A stretch of 64,000 nt of DNA from RYN-230 sp963782185 (lineage in GTDB: Bacteria > Actinomycetota > Actinomycetes > Streptosporangiales > Streptosporangiaceae), in contig CAWAJB010000037.1 in the NCBI GenBank assembly GCA_963782185.1, positions 17,372 to 81,371 on the forward strand, written 5' to 3'. Below the pieces are notes generated by a model. That model saw only the letters and a program-made list of their open reading frames with translations, made no database searches and was not told the DNA's origin. The position numbers and the translations under genes are program-made. Below are positions 53,668-61,702 of the stretch, one piece after another (position 1 is the stretch's first letter; each line of letters starts with the position of its first letter).

Positions 53668-54213
53668 CTAGTCGCCCTGGGCGGCCTGCGCCGCGGCCAG
53701 GCCATCGAGGCCGTACCGCGCGGCGTGCTCCGGATCGCCCGGGTCGATGGTCCGCACGCCCTGGGCGGCGAGCCGCTCGTTGATGGCGTCGAGATGGTCC
53801 CGGACCAGCTCGCGCTCGGCTTCGGTAATCCGGCCCTTGTGCGGCTCGCCAGCGCGCTCCAGGGTGTCGTAGTTGATGCCGCGGGGCGCCGCGGCCTTGG
53901 CGCGCCGCGCCGCCCGGGCGGGCCGGGCGGTGAGCAGCAGTTCGCTCATGGGCTTGTCGGCGGCCATCTCGTCGAAGGCGGCCGCCTCCATGGCCACCCG
54001 GCGTGGCTCGTCCTCGCCCGGGAGGTAAAGCTCGACCACGGCCACCCGGAGCGCCGCCTTCTCGATGGCGGCCGCCTCATCGGCTAGCGCCTCGATCTCC
54101 ACCGGGGTGTCGCTAAGCTCGGGGTGCTCGTGGATGACGATGCGGGCGAGCGTGTCATCCCTGGTGATCAGTTCGCCGCTGAGGTCGCTGAACCTGACCG
54201 TCTTCTGGCCCAC
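53668..54213 (-). CDS. Conserved hypothetical protein (181 aa)
   Basis: GTG 54213 (VGQKTVRFSDLSGELITRDD) has AGGAGG 8 nt upstream; GTG 54231 is the alternative. Three parts: an N-terminal beta-rich domain (RFSDLSGELI, then ARIVIHEHPEL and VAVVELYLPGEDEPRRVAM), a basic Ala/Arg linker (RPARAARRAKAAAPRG), and a C-terminal helical hairpin (GRITEAERELVRDHLDAINERLAAQGVRTIDPGDPEHAARYGL). The last part recurs in actinomycete proteins I cannot name. Function unknown. Confidence 0.65.
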   Translation of the reverse strand: MGQKTVRFSDLSGELITRDDTLARIVIHEHPELSDTPVEIEALADEAAAIEKAALRVAVVELYLPGEDEPRRVAMEAAAFDEMAADKPMSELLLTARPARAARRAKAAAPRGINYDTLERAGEPHKGRITEAERELVRDHLDAINERLAAQGVRTIDPGDPEHAARYGLDGLAAAQAAQGD

Positions 54214-54354
54214 TGGGGTTGCCTCCTGCACATCGGTGAAGCTGCTGCTGCGGTGTCAGGGGCCAAGCATGCCAGAAAGGCAAACATAAGTTCGATAGAC
54301 GCGCCGGGGTTAGCCGACCTATAGAACCAATCATCGACTCGGAGCGAATGGCCG

Positions 54355-55302
54355 TTAAGCCGTGTCCGTCGCCCGGGCCGCCTCGCTGGACCCGGCGGCA
54401 CCTGGCCCCGCCGGGCGGGATTCCGCCGGGGCGGACTCCGCCGGCCCGGCGTCCGGCGCTGGGCCACCCTCGTCCTCGCTGCGCGGCCGACGGGCCGGCA
54501 ACTCAGCGGCCGGGCGGCCGTGGCGCTGGGAGTAGATGAACCAGGCGATGCCGGCGACAGTCAGCACGCTGGCCACGTACATGTTCAGCCGCAGGCCGAG
54601 GAAGTGCTCGGACGGGTCAACCCGCAGCGACTCCTCGAAGATGCGGAATGCCGAGTAGCCCGCCACGTAGAGCGCGAACAGGCCCGGGGGCTTGATGCTG
54701 CGGTGATGGCCCAGCCAGACCAGGATGGCGGCCCAGAGCAGGTCGAAGATGAACTCATAGAGGAAGGTCGGGTGGAAGGTCTGGAACTGGGTGTACCCGG
54801 CCGGCCGGAACCCGGGCGAGATGTTCAGGGCCCAGGGCAGCGTGGTGGGGCCGCCGAAGAGTTCCTGGTTGAAGTAGTTGCCCACCCGGCCGACCGCCTG
54901 CGCCACCAGCAGCGCCGGGGCCACCGCGTTCATGAACAGCGTGACGCTCGCTCCGGACCGGCGCACCCGCCAGGCCCCCACGACCGCGGCCAGCGCGATC
55001 CCGCCCCAGATGCCCAGGCCGCCGTCCCAGACAGCGAAGACCCCGTACCAGTGATGCGGGATGTACTTGGGGGTGGTCAGGTCGAAGTAGATCCGGCCCC
55101 CGACGATGCCGGCCGGGACCGCCCAGAGCGCGACGTCCCCGACCAGGCCAGGGTCGCCGCCCATCGCCTTCCAGCGGCGCTGCGTGATCAGGATCGCCAG
55201 GGTGATCCCGATCACGTACATGACCCCGTAGAAGTGAATGTAGGCCGGGCCGAGATGAAACCCGTTCACTGGCGGGCTCGGGATGTAGAAACGCAACGCC
55301 AT
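54355..55302 (-). CDS. lgt: Prolipoprotein diacylglyceryl transferase
   Basis: A membrane enzyme transferring diacylglyceryl to the lipobox Cys of prolipoproteins. 315 residues with seven hydrophobic helices: starts MALRFYIPSPPVNGFHLG, then HFYGVMYVIGITLAILI, GRIYFDL, and the Lgt signature GRVGNYFNQELFGGPTTLPWAL. The tail is Pro/Ala/Glu-rich, common in actinomycete Lgt. ATG 55302 preferred over upstream frames; TACGCT on the minus strand (55310-55315) ends 7 nt before it and there is no ribosome site. In most actinomycetes lgt sits next to trp genes; here it does not. Confidence 0.93.
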   Translation of the reverse strand: MALRFYIPSPPVNGFHLGPAYIHFYGVMYVIGITLAILITQRRWKAMGGDPGLVGDVALWAVPAGIVGGRIYFDLTTPKYIPHHWYGVFAVWDGGLGIWGGIALAAVVGAWRVRRSGASVTLFMNAVAPALLVAQAVGRVGNYFNQELFGGPTTLPWALNISPGFRPAGYTQFQTFHPTFLYEFIFDLLWAAILVWLGHHRSIKPPGLFALYVAGYSAFRIFEESLRVDPSEHFLGLRLNMYVASVLTVAGIAWFIYSQRHGRPAAELPARRPRSEDEGGPAPDAGPAESAPAESRPAGPGAAGSSEAARATDTA

Positions 55303-55432
55303 GCGCCCGAGCGTACCGTGACGGACCGGGACCGCCGGCAGGGCGGCGATTGCGGGCATCCGGCCGGCGGGAGGCGTCACCCGGCCCGGCGGCGGGCCGG
55401 GCCCAGACTGCCCGCCGGCCGGCGCAGGCCGC

Positions 55433-55957
55433 TCAGCCGGACTGGGCCAGCAACCCCGGCGGGTCCGCCGCGTAGGCGACCATCCAGTGCGGCTGGACCC
55501 GGTACGCCACCACATCTCCCCAGCTCAGCGGGGAGCTGCCGTAGTGCTGCGTGAGGTGGTCCAGGATGGCGGGCCATTGCGGGTCCGGTGGTGACTCCCG
55601 GGGATTCAGCACCTCCACCCGGCCGTGGGTGAACACGCCCAGATCATCGCCGCGCAGATGGGCCAGGCTGACCGCGGGCCGGGCCGCGAAGTGCCTGGCC
55701 TTGGCCGAGGACCGCTCGGTGGTGAACACCCAGCGGCCGTGCAGGAAATGACCGTCAGCGCCGCTGACCCGGGGCTCGCCGGACGCGGTGACACTGCTGA
55801 CGGCCAGCGTGCACATGCCCTCGATGACCCGGGCCAACTCGGGGGCGGTCAGGGTCCGCCCGGGCCGGATGATGGACCTCAGGTGGCCCGTGGCCTGCGC
55901 CAGCGAGGCGTCCATGAGGGCCTGGAGCTCGGTGAGTTCCTCGTCGCTCTCCCGCAT
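55433..55957 (-). CDS. Pyridoxamine 5'-phosphate oxidase-like protein
   Basis: A 174-residue FMN/F420-type split-barrel protein. A helical start (LTELQALMDASLAQATGHLRSI) precedes the barrel: CTLAVSSVTASGEPRVSG, GRWVFTTERSSAKARHFAARPAVSLAH, and GVFTHGRVEVL. The KxRHFxxRPAVSL segment is typical of the family's cofactor-binding region. Substrate unknown. ATG 55957 is divergent from the O-methyltransferase with 36 bp between starts. Confidence 0.8.
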   Translation of the reverse strand: MRESDEELTELQALMDASLAQATGHLRSIIRPGRTLTAPELARVIEGMCTLAVSSVTASGEPRVSGADGHFLHGRWVFTTERSSAKARHFAARPAVSLAHLRGDDLGVFTHGRVEVLNPRESPPDPQWPAILDHLTQHYGSSPLSWGDVVAYRVQPHWMVAYAADPPGLLAQSG

Positions 55958-55993
55958 CCTTCCAGCCTGCCCCAACCGGCTACCGTTGAACGC

Positions 55994-56650
55994 GTGGCTA
56001 CCGGAATCGAGCATGTCAGTCCTCAGATCCTCGACTACGTCATCACGCACTCGAGTCCGCCGGACGCGGTCCTTGACGAGCTGAGGAAGGAGACGGCCCG
56101 GCGGTTCCCCGAGTGGACCGTCCTGCAGATCGGGGCAGAGCAGGGCACGTTCATGACGCTGCTGAGCCAGCTCATCGCCCCCCGCCGGGCGGTCGAGGTC
56201 GGCACGTTCACCGGGTACTCCTCGATCTGCCTGGCCCGCGGCCTGGCCCCGGGCGGCAGCCTGCTGTGCTGCGACATCAGCGCGGACTGGACCTCCCTGG
56301 CCCGGGAGTACTGGCAGAAGGCAGGCCTGGCCGACCGGATCGAGCTGCGGCTCGGGCCGGCCGCTGACACGCTCCACTCGCTGCCCCCCGACGCTTCCCT
56401 GGACCTCGCGTTCATCGACGCGGACAAGACCGGCTACGCCGCCTACTGGGACGAGATTGTCCCGCGCACCCGCGCGGGCGGGATCATCCTGGTGGACAAC
56501 ACGTTCCTGCACGGCCGGATCTTCGACGGCGACCCCGATCCTGACGCCCGAGCCGTCCGCGACTTCAACGAGCACGCGCTGGCCGATGACCGGGTGGAAC
56601 TGGCGATGCTCTCGGTGGGAGACGGGCTGACCTTCGCCCGCAAGAAGTAG
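55994..56650 (+). CDS. Class I O-methyltransferase (CCoAMT-like)
   Basis: A 218-residue SAM-dependent O-methyltransferase of the caffeoyl-CoA / catechol type. SAM site AVEVGTFTGYSSICLARGL, acidic GSLLCCDIS, metal ligands LAFIDADKTGYAAYWDEIV and GIILVDNTFLHGR. GTG 55994 chosen because family members start right before GIEHVSPQILDYV. TACCGT at 55981-55986 ends 7 nt before it, giving a leaderless start. The acceptor substrate is unknown. Confidence 0.9.
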   Translation: MATGIEHVSPQILDYVITHSSPPDAVLDELRKETARRFPEWTVLQIGAEQGTFMTLLSQLIAPRRAVEVGTFTGYSSICLARGLAPGGSLLCCDISADWTSLAREYWQKAGLADRIELRLGPAADTLHSLPPDASLDLAFIDADKTGYAAYWDEIVPRTRAGGIILVDNTFLHGRIFDGDPDPDARAVRDFNEHALADDRVELAMLSVGDGLTFARKK

Positions 56651-56782
56651 CCGTCCGCCAGGACGGTCCGGCAAAGCTATGATCACAGGACCTTAATGGG
56701 GCCCCAGCTTCCCGGGCTCGTGAGCCACAATGGCGGTTCGGCCGGCCGAGCCGGGCACTGTCGTGAGGAAGATCGAAGTCAG

Positions 56783-57709
56783 ATGGGCGCCTCGAACGAC
56801 CCGGTGTACCTGCGCGTGCTGGAGGATCTCCGCGACCAGATCCGGGGCGGGGCGCTGGCGCCGGGGGCCCGGGTTCCCTCACGCAACGGGATCATCGCCC
56901 GGTACGGCGTCGGGGAGACTGCCGCCAAGCACGCCCTGCAGGTCCTGGCGGCTGAGGGTCTTATCGAGGCCCGGGCCGGGTCGGGGTCCTACGTCCGCCG
57001 GCTGCCCGTCGCCGCGACCCTGGAGCATGACCGGCTGCACTTCCCCGGCTCGCCGTTCGGGCTGGACGGTGGGGATCCAGCTGCGGGAGGACCGCCCGAT
57101 GCCACCCCCGCCGGGCACGCCCCCAGGCTGACCTGGGAGTACCAGTCCGAGCGCGTGCCGGCGCCCGCGCACGTGGCCCGGAAGCTCCAGCTTCCCGACG
57201 GCGATCACCTGGTGACCCGCACCCGGTACCTGATGACCGCGGACGGCTCCCCCGTGCAGCTGGCCACGAGCTACGAGCCCGCCGCCATGACCGCGCAGAC
57301 CCCGGTGCCCCTGCCCGAGCAGGGCACGTACGCGGGCCGCGGCGTCGTGGAACGCATGCAGGCGATCGGGATCGGCGTGGACCAGGTCGTGGAGGAGATC
57401 TCGGTCCGCCCGGCCCTCTCGGCCGAGGCCGCGGTGCTGAACATCCCGGCGGGTTCCGCCGTGCTGCTCATCGAGAGGTCGCATCGCTCGGGCGAGCGGA
57501 CCGTGGAAACGGGCGAGATCGTCATCGCAGCCGACCGCTTCCGGCTCCGGTACCGCTTCCCGGCGGCGGCGCAGGCCGACCCCTCGCCTGCCGCTCCCCC
57601 GGCCGAACTCGTCCCGGCCGGACCCGTCCCCGCCCTGGCTGTCCCGGCCGGCGATGGCCAGCCTGCGGCGGCCGTGGCGAGGCCGGGCGGCGCGGCAGGC
57701 AGCGCGTGA
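56783..57709 (+). CDS. GntR/HutC family transcriptional regulator
   Basis: 308 residues. Winged helix: DPVYLRVLEDLRDQIRGGALAPGARVPSRNGIIARYGVGETAAKHALQVLAAEGLIEARAGSGSYVRR. The C-terminal UTRA effector domain is LVTRTRYLMTADGSPVQLATSYEP, then VVEEISVRPALSAEAAVLNIPAGSAVLLIERSH. ATG 56783 begins just before the HTH; the frame is open to 56696. The C-terminal ~45 residues are a Pro/Ala-rich tail. Its stop overlaps the GNAT gene's GTG (GTGA). The effector is unknown. Confidence 0.9.
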   Translation: MGASNDPVYLRVLEDLRDQIRGGALAPGARVPSRNGIIARYGVGETAAKHALQVLAAEGLIEARAGSGSYVRRLPVAATLEHDRLHFPGSPFGLDGGDPAAGGPPDATPAGHAPRLTWEYQSERVPAPAHVARKLQLPDGDHLVTRTRYLMTADGSPVQLATSYEPAAMTAQTPVPLPEQGTYAGRGVVERMQAIGIGVDQVVEEISVRPALSAEAAVLNIPAGSAVLLIERSHRSGERTVETGEIVIAADRFRLRYRFPAAAQADPSPAAPPAELVPAGPVPALAVPAGDGQPAAAVARPGGAAGSA

Positions 57710-58200
57710 TCCGGCCGGCCGAGGCGGCCGACATCCCGGCCATTCACCAGCTCATCCGGGACCTGGCCGAGTACGAGAAGGCACTGCCTGAGGTCAGCGC
57801 CACCCAGGAGGACCTGCACCGCGCCCTGCTGGGCGAGCGGGCCGCCGTGTTCGCGCATGTGGCCGAGAACGACGGCCAGGTCGTCGGGTTCGCGCTGTGG
57901 TTCCTAAGCTTCTCCACCTGGACCGGCCAGCACGGAATCTACCTGGAAGACCTCTACGTGCGGCCGGACCAGCGGCGGTCCGGGCTGGGCCGGGCGCTGC
58001 TGGCCGAGCTGGCGCGCATCTGCCTGGCCCGCGGCTACGCCCGGCTGGAGTGGTCGGTCCTGGACTGGAACTCCCCCGCCCGCAGGTTCTACGCCTCACT
58101 GGGCGCGGTGGAGATGGACGGATGGACCGTGAACCGGCTAGCCGAGGCCGCCCTCCAGACCCTAGCCGAGCCGGCTGGTCCTGACGGCCAGCGGACCTAG
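57706..58200 (+). CDS. GNAT acetyltransferase (diamine N-acetyltransferase-like)
   Basis: 164 residues. The order IRPAEAADIPAIHQLIRDLAEYEKAL, GFALWFLSFSTWTGQHGIYLEDLYVRPDQRRSGLGRALLAELA and EWSVLDWNSPARRFYASLGA is that of the spermidine/spermine N1-acetyltransferase-like group, with acetyl-CoA loop RPDQRRSGLG. Translationally coupled to the GntR gene. A polyamine or diamine substrate is plausible but unproven; note the diamino-acid pathway nearby. The stop codon lies 10 bp before a tRNA-Tyr fragment. Confidence 0.88.
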   Translation: MIRPAEAADIPAIHQLIRDLAEYEKALPEVSATQEDLHRALLGERAAVFAHVAENDGQVVGFALWFLSFSTWTGQHGIYLEDLYVRPDQRRSGLGRALLAELARICLARGYARLEWSVLDWNSPARRFYASLGAVEMDGWTVNRLAEAALQTLAEPAGPDGQRT

Positions 58201-58210
58201 CGCCCGGTGA

Positions 58211-58265
58211 GCGGTCTGTAAGGCCGTCGGCTTAGCCTACGTTGGTTCGAACCCAACACCTGCCA
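58211..58265 (+). other. 3' half of a tRNA-Tyr gene (likely attachment-site core)
   Basis: The anticodon arm GCGGT-CTGTAAG-GCCGT (anticodon GTA at 58218-58220) is followed by a class II variable arm CGGCTTAGCCTAC, a T-arm GTTGG-TTCGAAC-CCAAC, the acceptor strand ACCTGCC and discriminator A (58265). No matching 5' acceptor GGCAGGT or D-arm lies at the right distance upstream; that space is the end of the GNAT gene. So it is a partial tRNA, the typical crossover region used by tyrosine integrases. Confidence 0.8.
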
Positions 58266-58283
58266 CTAGCGAACTCGCTGCTC

Positions 58284-58309
58284 AGACCCGGTCTAGTTGG
58301 GCCGGGTCT
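58284..58309 (+). terminator. Hairpin downstream of the tRNA fragment
   Basis: A perfect 8-bp stem AGACCCGG / CCGGGTCT with a 10-nt loop, 18 bp after the tRNA 3' end. This is the usual place of a tRNA-gene terminator, so the native downstream flank of the tRNA may have been kept. Confidence 0.65.
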
Positions 58310-58583
58310 CGTGCGCTGAGGGAGCGGTTGGCTGCGCTCATTGGTAATCGGGCGGGCGGGTCAATGTTCTTCCCGGGGCGTGCGCGAGGGATGTGGCGAG
58401 CACGCCGGTGGCGGTGCCACACGAAGTGACAGCGTTATCGGCACCACAGGGTAAGACTGTGCTCGCGGGAACAGGTTCGCAGTGTTGCCGACCGCAGCAT
58501 CCGCTGGACGCGATCAGTGGCCGGGCCCGGCGTATACGGACTCGACGTCGTCTTCAAGGCGCCGCTGACATGGCAGGCCCACG
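58310..58583. other. Non-coding stretch to the right of the tRNA fragment
   Basis: About 270 bp with no supported gene. The only ORF (58393-58599, 68 codons) has no motif or ribosome site. Base composition here is visibly less G/C-rich than in the genes to the left. Confidence 0.5.
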
Positions 58584-59604
58584 TCAGCCGGCCGGGTGAG
58601 TCATCCTCACGGTCACCGTGCGCGCCGTGGCGGGCAACGTGACGGTTCCGGTGGCCTCGTCGATAGCGCCGGCGCTGGAGGACGCGATGTTGTTGACGAA
58701 CGCCGGTAGCTGGAACAGGACCGGACCAGCTGGGCTGCTTCCCGACAGGGTCAGGGTTACGTGCGTGCCGCTGGTCGCGATGTTCAGGCCCATGCGGCGC
58801 CCGCCGGTGATCGGCACGTTTGCCAGGGCGATGGGGTTGCTGTCGCTAACCCACGGATTTGGCACTCCCCGCCCGATGATGAGCGAGCCGTCGCCGCGCT
58901 CGGCGATGAGCGAGTCGAGCAGCACCAGGTTTCGCGTCGGCCGCACCCCAGGCGTGCGGTGAGGCGCCAGCGCCGGCGGTGGGGTGGCTGCCGATCCAGG
59001 GTGAGGCTGGATCTGGAGCCTGCACGCTTTCCCACCAGGAGTACGGACCGCTCTGCGTGTTTGCGATCATGAACTGGTAGCCGAGGATCCCTTGGTCGCG
59101 GTGGTGGTTGCTGGCCAGGCCCCATTCGCCGTAACCGGCGTTGTATCCGGTGCTGTAGTCGGTAGTGCCATACCCGCCGTAGGTGTTGGGCGGAAGGATG
59201 CCCTGAAGCCGTCCGAAGCCGTAGTTGTACGTCGCGTCGATGAGGTCATGGCCAGGCCCGCTGATCGGCGCGTCAAACAGGTAACCGTCCCAGGCCCAGC
59301 GGCCGAACAGGAACGGCGCCGCCCAGTTGGCGTCTTTCGGGTTCGAGCAGCGGTTGCTGTCGTTGGGTTCGACCATCGAGCAGGGCAGGTAGTCAAGGCC
59401 GTATGTCGAGATCGTGGTGCCCAGGGTCTGGTTGACCGCGTCGAGAAGGCTGCTGTACTCGCCGGTGGCCCAGTTGTACTCCGTGGTGTCGCCGAGCCGT
59501 TGCGCCAGCCATCGGTACGACGCGAGCCCCATCAAGGCGGAGTAGTCGAGCCGGTCGGGCTGATCGGGTACGGCGAAGATCAGGTAGAGCAGGCCAAGGG
59601 ACAC
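58584..59604 (-). pseudogene. Fragment of a secreted glycosidase-like protein, 5'-truncated and frame-shifted
   Basis: The C-terminal part of a large enzyme with a helical-barrel look (YSALMGLASYRWLAQRLGDTTEYNWATGEYSSLLDAVNQTL, PFLFGRWAWDGYLF, GYGEWGLASNHHRDQGILGYQFMI, WWESVQAPDPASPWIGSHP, then SPHAWG). The frame then changes: LVLLDSLIAERGDGSLIIGRGVPNPWV and a final beta domain follow in the other frame. Removing one base from TTT at 58930-58932 would join HAWGAADAN to LVLLDSL. Nothing upstream of 59604 continues the N-terminus, so the gene is a remnant. Best description: six-hairpin glycosidase-like; exact family uncertain. Confidence 0.65.
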
Positions 59605-59787
59605 GGCCGAGCATCATGTCCTACTGCTGCGCAAGGCGCATCGCTGCAGCTCAAAAGCCAGGCAGACTCTTGGCACCCCCGCAGGCGGGTGCGCGTCATG
59701 GGCGGCGGTATCGCGCTGTAGGCCACCTGGCTGGCCTGGCCGGACCGCGCATACTGGTCAGCAGGAGCGAGGCGCCGGTTGAAGATC

Positions 59788-60669
59788 ATGCATGGGCGGG
59801 GCAGGACAGCCGGGACGAGACTGGACGCCGCTGGCGCAGCTTTGGCGCGGGGTGCGTCTGGTGTGTGGCTGCGGGCGGTGTCCCGGCTGGGTCTGGTGTG
59901 CCGCGGCACGGTGTACCTCCTCGTCGGTTCCCTTGCCCTGCGCCTGGCGTTCGCTGTGCACGAGGGGACGGCGGCGCCCGCGAGCACCGCGGGGGCGGTG
60001 CAGGACGCGGTCGCTCCTGCGTGGGGACGTGCCACGCTGGTGTTGCTTGTTGCTGGGCTCGCCGCGTATGCGCTCACCCAGCTCATCGAGGCCGTGTTCC
60101 GGCCTGCACGCGCCACCGGCGTGATGGGCGCGTGGCGTCAGCGTGCGGTCTCGTCGTGGGGGTGTGTGCTGTACCTGGTCTTCTGCCTGAGCACCGCCCG
60201 GCTGCTGGCCGGAACTCCTGCGGCGCAGACAGCGGCGTCGCAGCAGCAGCAGGTCACGGACGTGACCGCGGTCTTGCTGCGAACGGGATGGGGCCGGGCG
60301 CTGCTGATCCTGGCCGGCGTTCTTGCTGTGGCAGGTGGTGTGGAGATCGGCCGCCGGTCGGTTCGCCTCGACTTCCGCGAGCGTTTCACCGCGGAGCGCA
60401 TGCCCCGGCCGCTGGCCCTGCTCACCAGGGCACTGGGCGGGGTCGGATGCGTCGCACGGGCCGTCGTTACCGTGCTGGTCGGTGTGTTCGTGGTCAAGGC
60501 CGCGGTGCTGTCCAGCGCTAAACAGGCGAAGGGCCTGGACGCAATCTTCCGCTCGGTGGCCAGTTCAGCCGGCTCCTGGCTGCTGGCCCTGCTCGCCTGC
60601 GGCCTGCTGTGCTACGGCCTTTACTGCCTGATCGAGGCCCGTTACCGCGACCTGGAACCGGGCCGGTGA
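59788..60669 (+). CDS. DUF1206 integral membrane protein
   Basis: A 293-residue membrane protein made of three repeated DUF1206 units, each with two helices: GLVCRGTVYLLVGSLALRLAF / TLVLLVAGLAAYALTQLIEAVF, WGCVLYLVFCLSTARLL / ALLILAGVLAVAGGVEI, and GCVARAVVTVLVGVFVV / WLLALLACGLLCYGLYCLIEARYRDL. The EARYR ending is characteristic. ATG 59788 used; TTG 59779 is possible, with GGAGCGAGG upstream. Role unknown. Confidence 0.85.
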   Translation: MHGRGRTAGTRLDAAGAALARGASGVWLRAVSRLGLVCRGTVYLLVGSLALRLAFAVHEGTAAPASTAGAVQDAVAPAWGRATLVLLVAGLAAYALTQLIEAVFRPARATGVMGAWRQRAVSSWGCVLYLVFCLSTARLLAGTPAAQTAASQQQQVTDVTAVLLRTGWGRALLILAGVLAVAGGVEIGRRSVRLDFRERFTAERMPRPLALLTRALGGVGCVARAVVTVLVGVFVVKAAVLSSAKQAKGLDAIFRSVASSAGSWLLALLACGLLCYGLYCLIEARYRDLEPGR

Positions 60670-60840
60670 GCCCGGGCAAGTCTCAGAGTGCAGTCCCGAT
60701 CCCTGCGGGCCAGCCCGGCGATCAGCGCGATCCAGCTTGCCGGATTCGCGGGTCGCCCCCTTCTTGACGAGGGACGGCTGGTCGTGCCCGGGATTGCTGG
60801 TGGCTATCTGTCTGCGGTGTGCTGCGCCGCGGGGGGAGGT

Positions 60841-61626
60841 CTACGGTCTGGGCGGCGAGCCCGGCCGGGGCTGGTGGCCCGCCTGGCCGGAGGGCCGCTG
60901 CTGCGGCGCGGCCGGGGGCAGGCTGGTGAGGTGTTCTGAGCCGTCGATGAAGGCCTGGGCGAGGTCGGACAGGCGGCGGTTGCGGTTCCTGGCGAAATCC
61001 CGGAGGAGGGTGAATGCCTGGTCCATGTCCAGGCCGAGGCGCTCGGCGAGCTTGCCCTTGGCCTGCTCGATGATGACCCGGCTGTTCAGCGCGGCCTGCA
61101 GCTGCTCGTTGAGGGTGTCGCTGTGGCGCATGCTGCGCTCATGCAGCAGGCTGATGGTCGCCACGTCGGCCAGGGCCTGGCCAACCCGCACGTCCGCGGG
61201 GGGGATGGCTCCCGGGCTGGCGCGGAAGAGGTTCAGCGCGCCGATGACCTGATCACGCAGCCGCATCGGCAGGGCCTGCACAGCAGCGAAGCCGGCCTGC
61301 TGGGCGGCGGGAGCGAACCGCGGCCAGCGCTGCACCGCGGCCGCCAGGTCCCCGGAATCGACCGGCTGGCCGGCCCGGAAGCAGTCCAGGCAGGGACCCT
61401 GATCGCTTTGCAGCTGGAACAGCTCAAGCAGCCGGGCCGCTTCGCTGGAAGCGGCCACCACGCGCAGCTCACCGCGCGGATCAGCCAGCAGCAGCCCGGC
61501 GGCGGAGACGTCCAGCAACTGGACGCTGCGGTCGGTCAGCACGTGCAGGAAATCGATCACGTCGAAGTCCGCGACCATGGTATCGGTCAGCTCAACGAAC
61601 GTCTCGGACAGCAGTTGTCCATCCAT
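60841..61626 (-). CDS. GAF-ANTAR domain transcription antiterminator
   Basis: 261 residues. The N-terminal GAF sensor (~1-160: VADFDVIDFLHVLTDRSVQLLDVSAAGLLLADPRGEL...) is followed by the RNA-binding ANTAR three-helix domain (LQAALNSRVIIEQAKGKLAERLGLDMDQAFTLLRDFARNRNRRLSDLAQAF). ANTAR proteins bind paired RNA hairpins to prevent termination. The tail is Pro-rich. No receiver domain, so the signal comes through GAF. It is followed upstream (76 bp) by a second GAF-ANTAR gene on the same strand. Confidence 0.92.
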   Translation of the reverse strand: MDGQLLSETFVELTDTMVADFDVIDFLHVLTDRSVQLLDVSAAGLLLADPRGELRVVAASSEAARLLELFQLQSDQGPCLDCFRAGQPVDSGDLAAAVQRWPRFAPAAQQAGFAAVQALPMRLRDQVIGALNLFRASPGAIPPADVRVGQALADVATISLLHERSMRHSDTLNEQLQAALNSRVIIEQAKGKLAERLGLDMDQAFTLLRDFARNRNRRLSDLAQAFIDGSEHLTSLPPAAPQQRPSGQAGHQPRPGSPPRP

Positions 61627-61702
61627 ACCCGCTCACCCTTTCAGGAAGAGCAACAAGATCCGGGTGCGTGGCAAGCGGTGCGCGCGATGGCGACTGACCC
61701 TC

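Noticed and set aside
58173..58265. An intact tRNA-Tyr using GGCTGGT at 58173-58179 as 5' acceptor strand
   Set aside because: The acceptor has a mismatch, the space to the anticodon arm is 31 nt instead of about 20, no D-arm forms, and the segment is the coding end of the GNAT gene.
58393..58599. 68-codon ORF right of the tRNA fragment
   Set aside because: No ribosome site or recognisable fold; it lies in apparently non-coding DNA.
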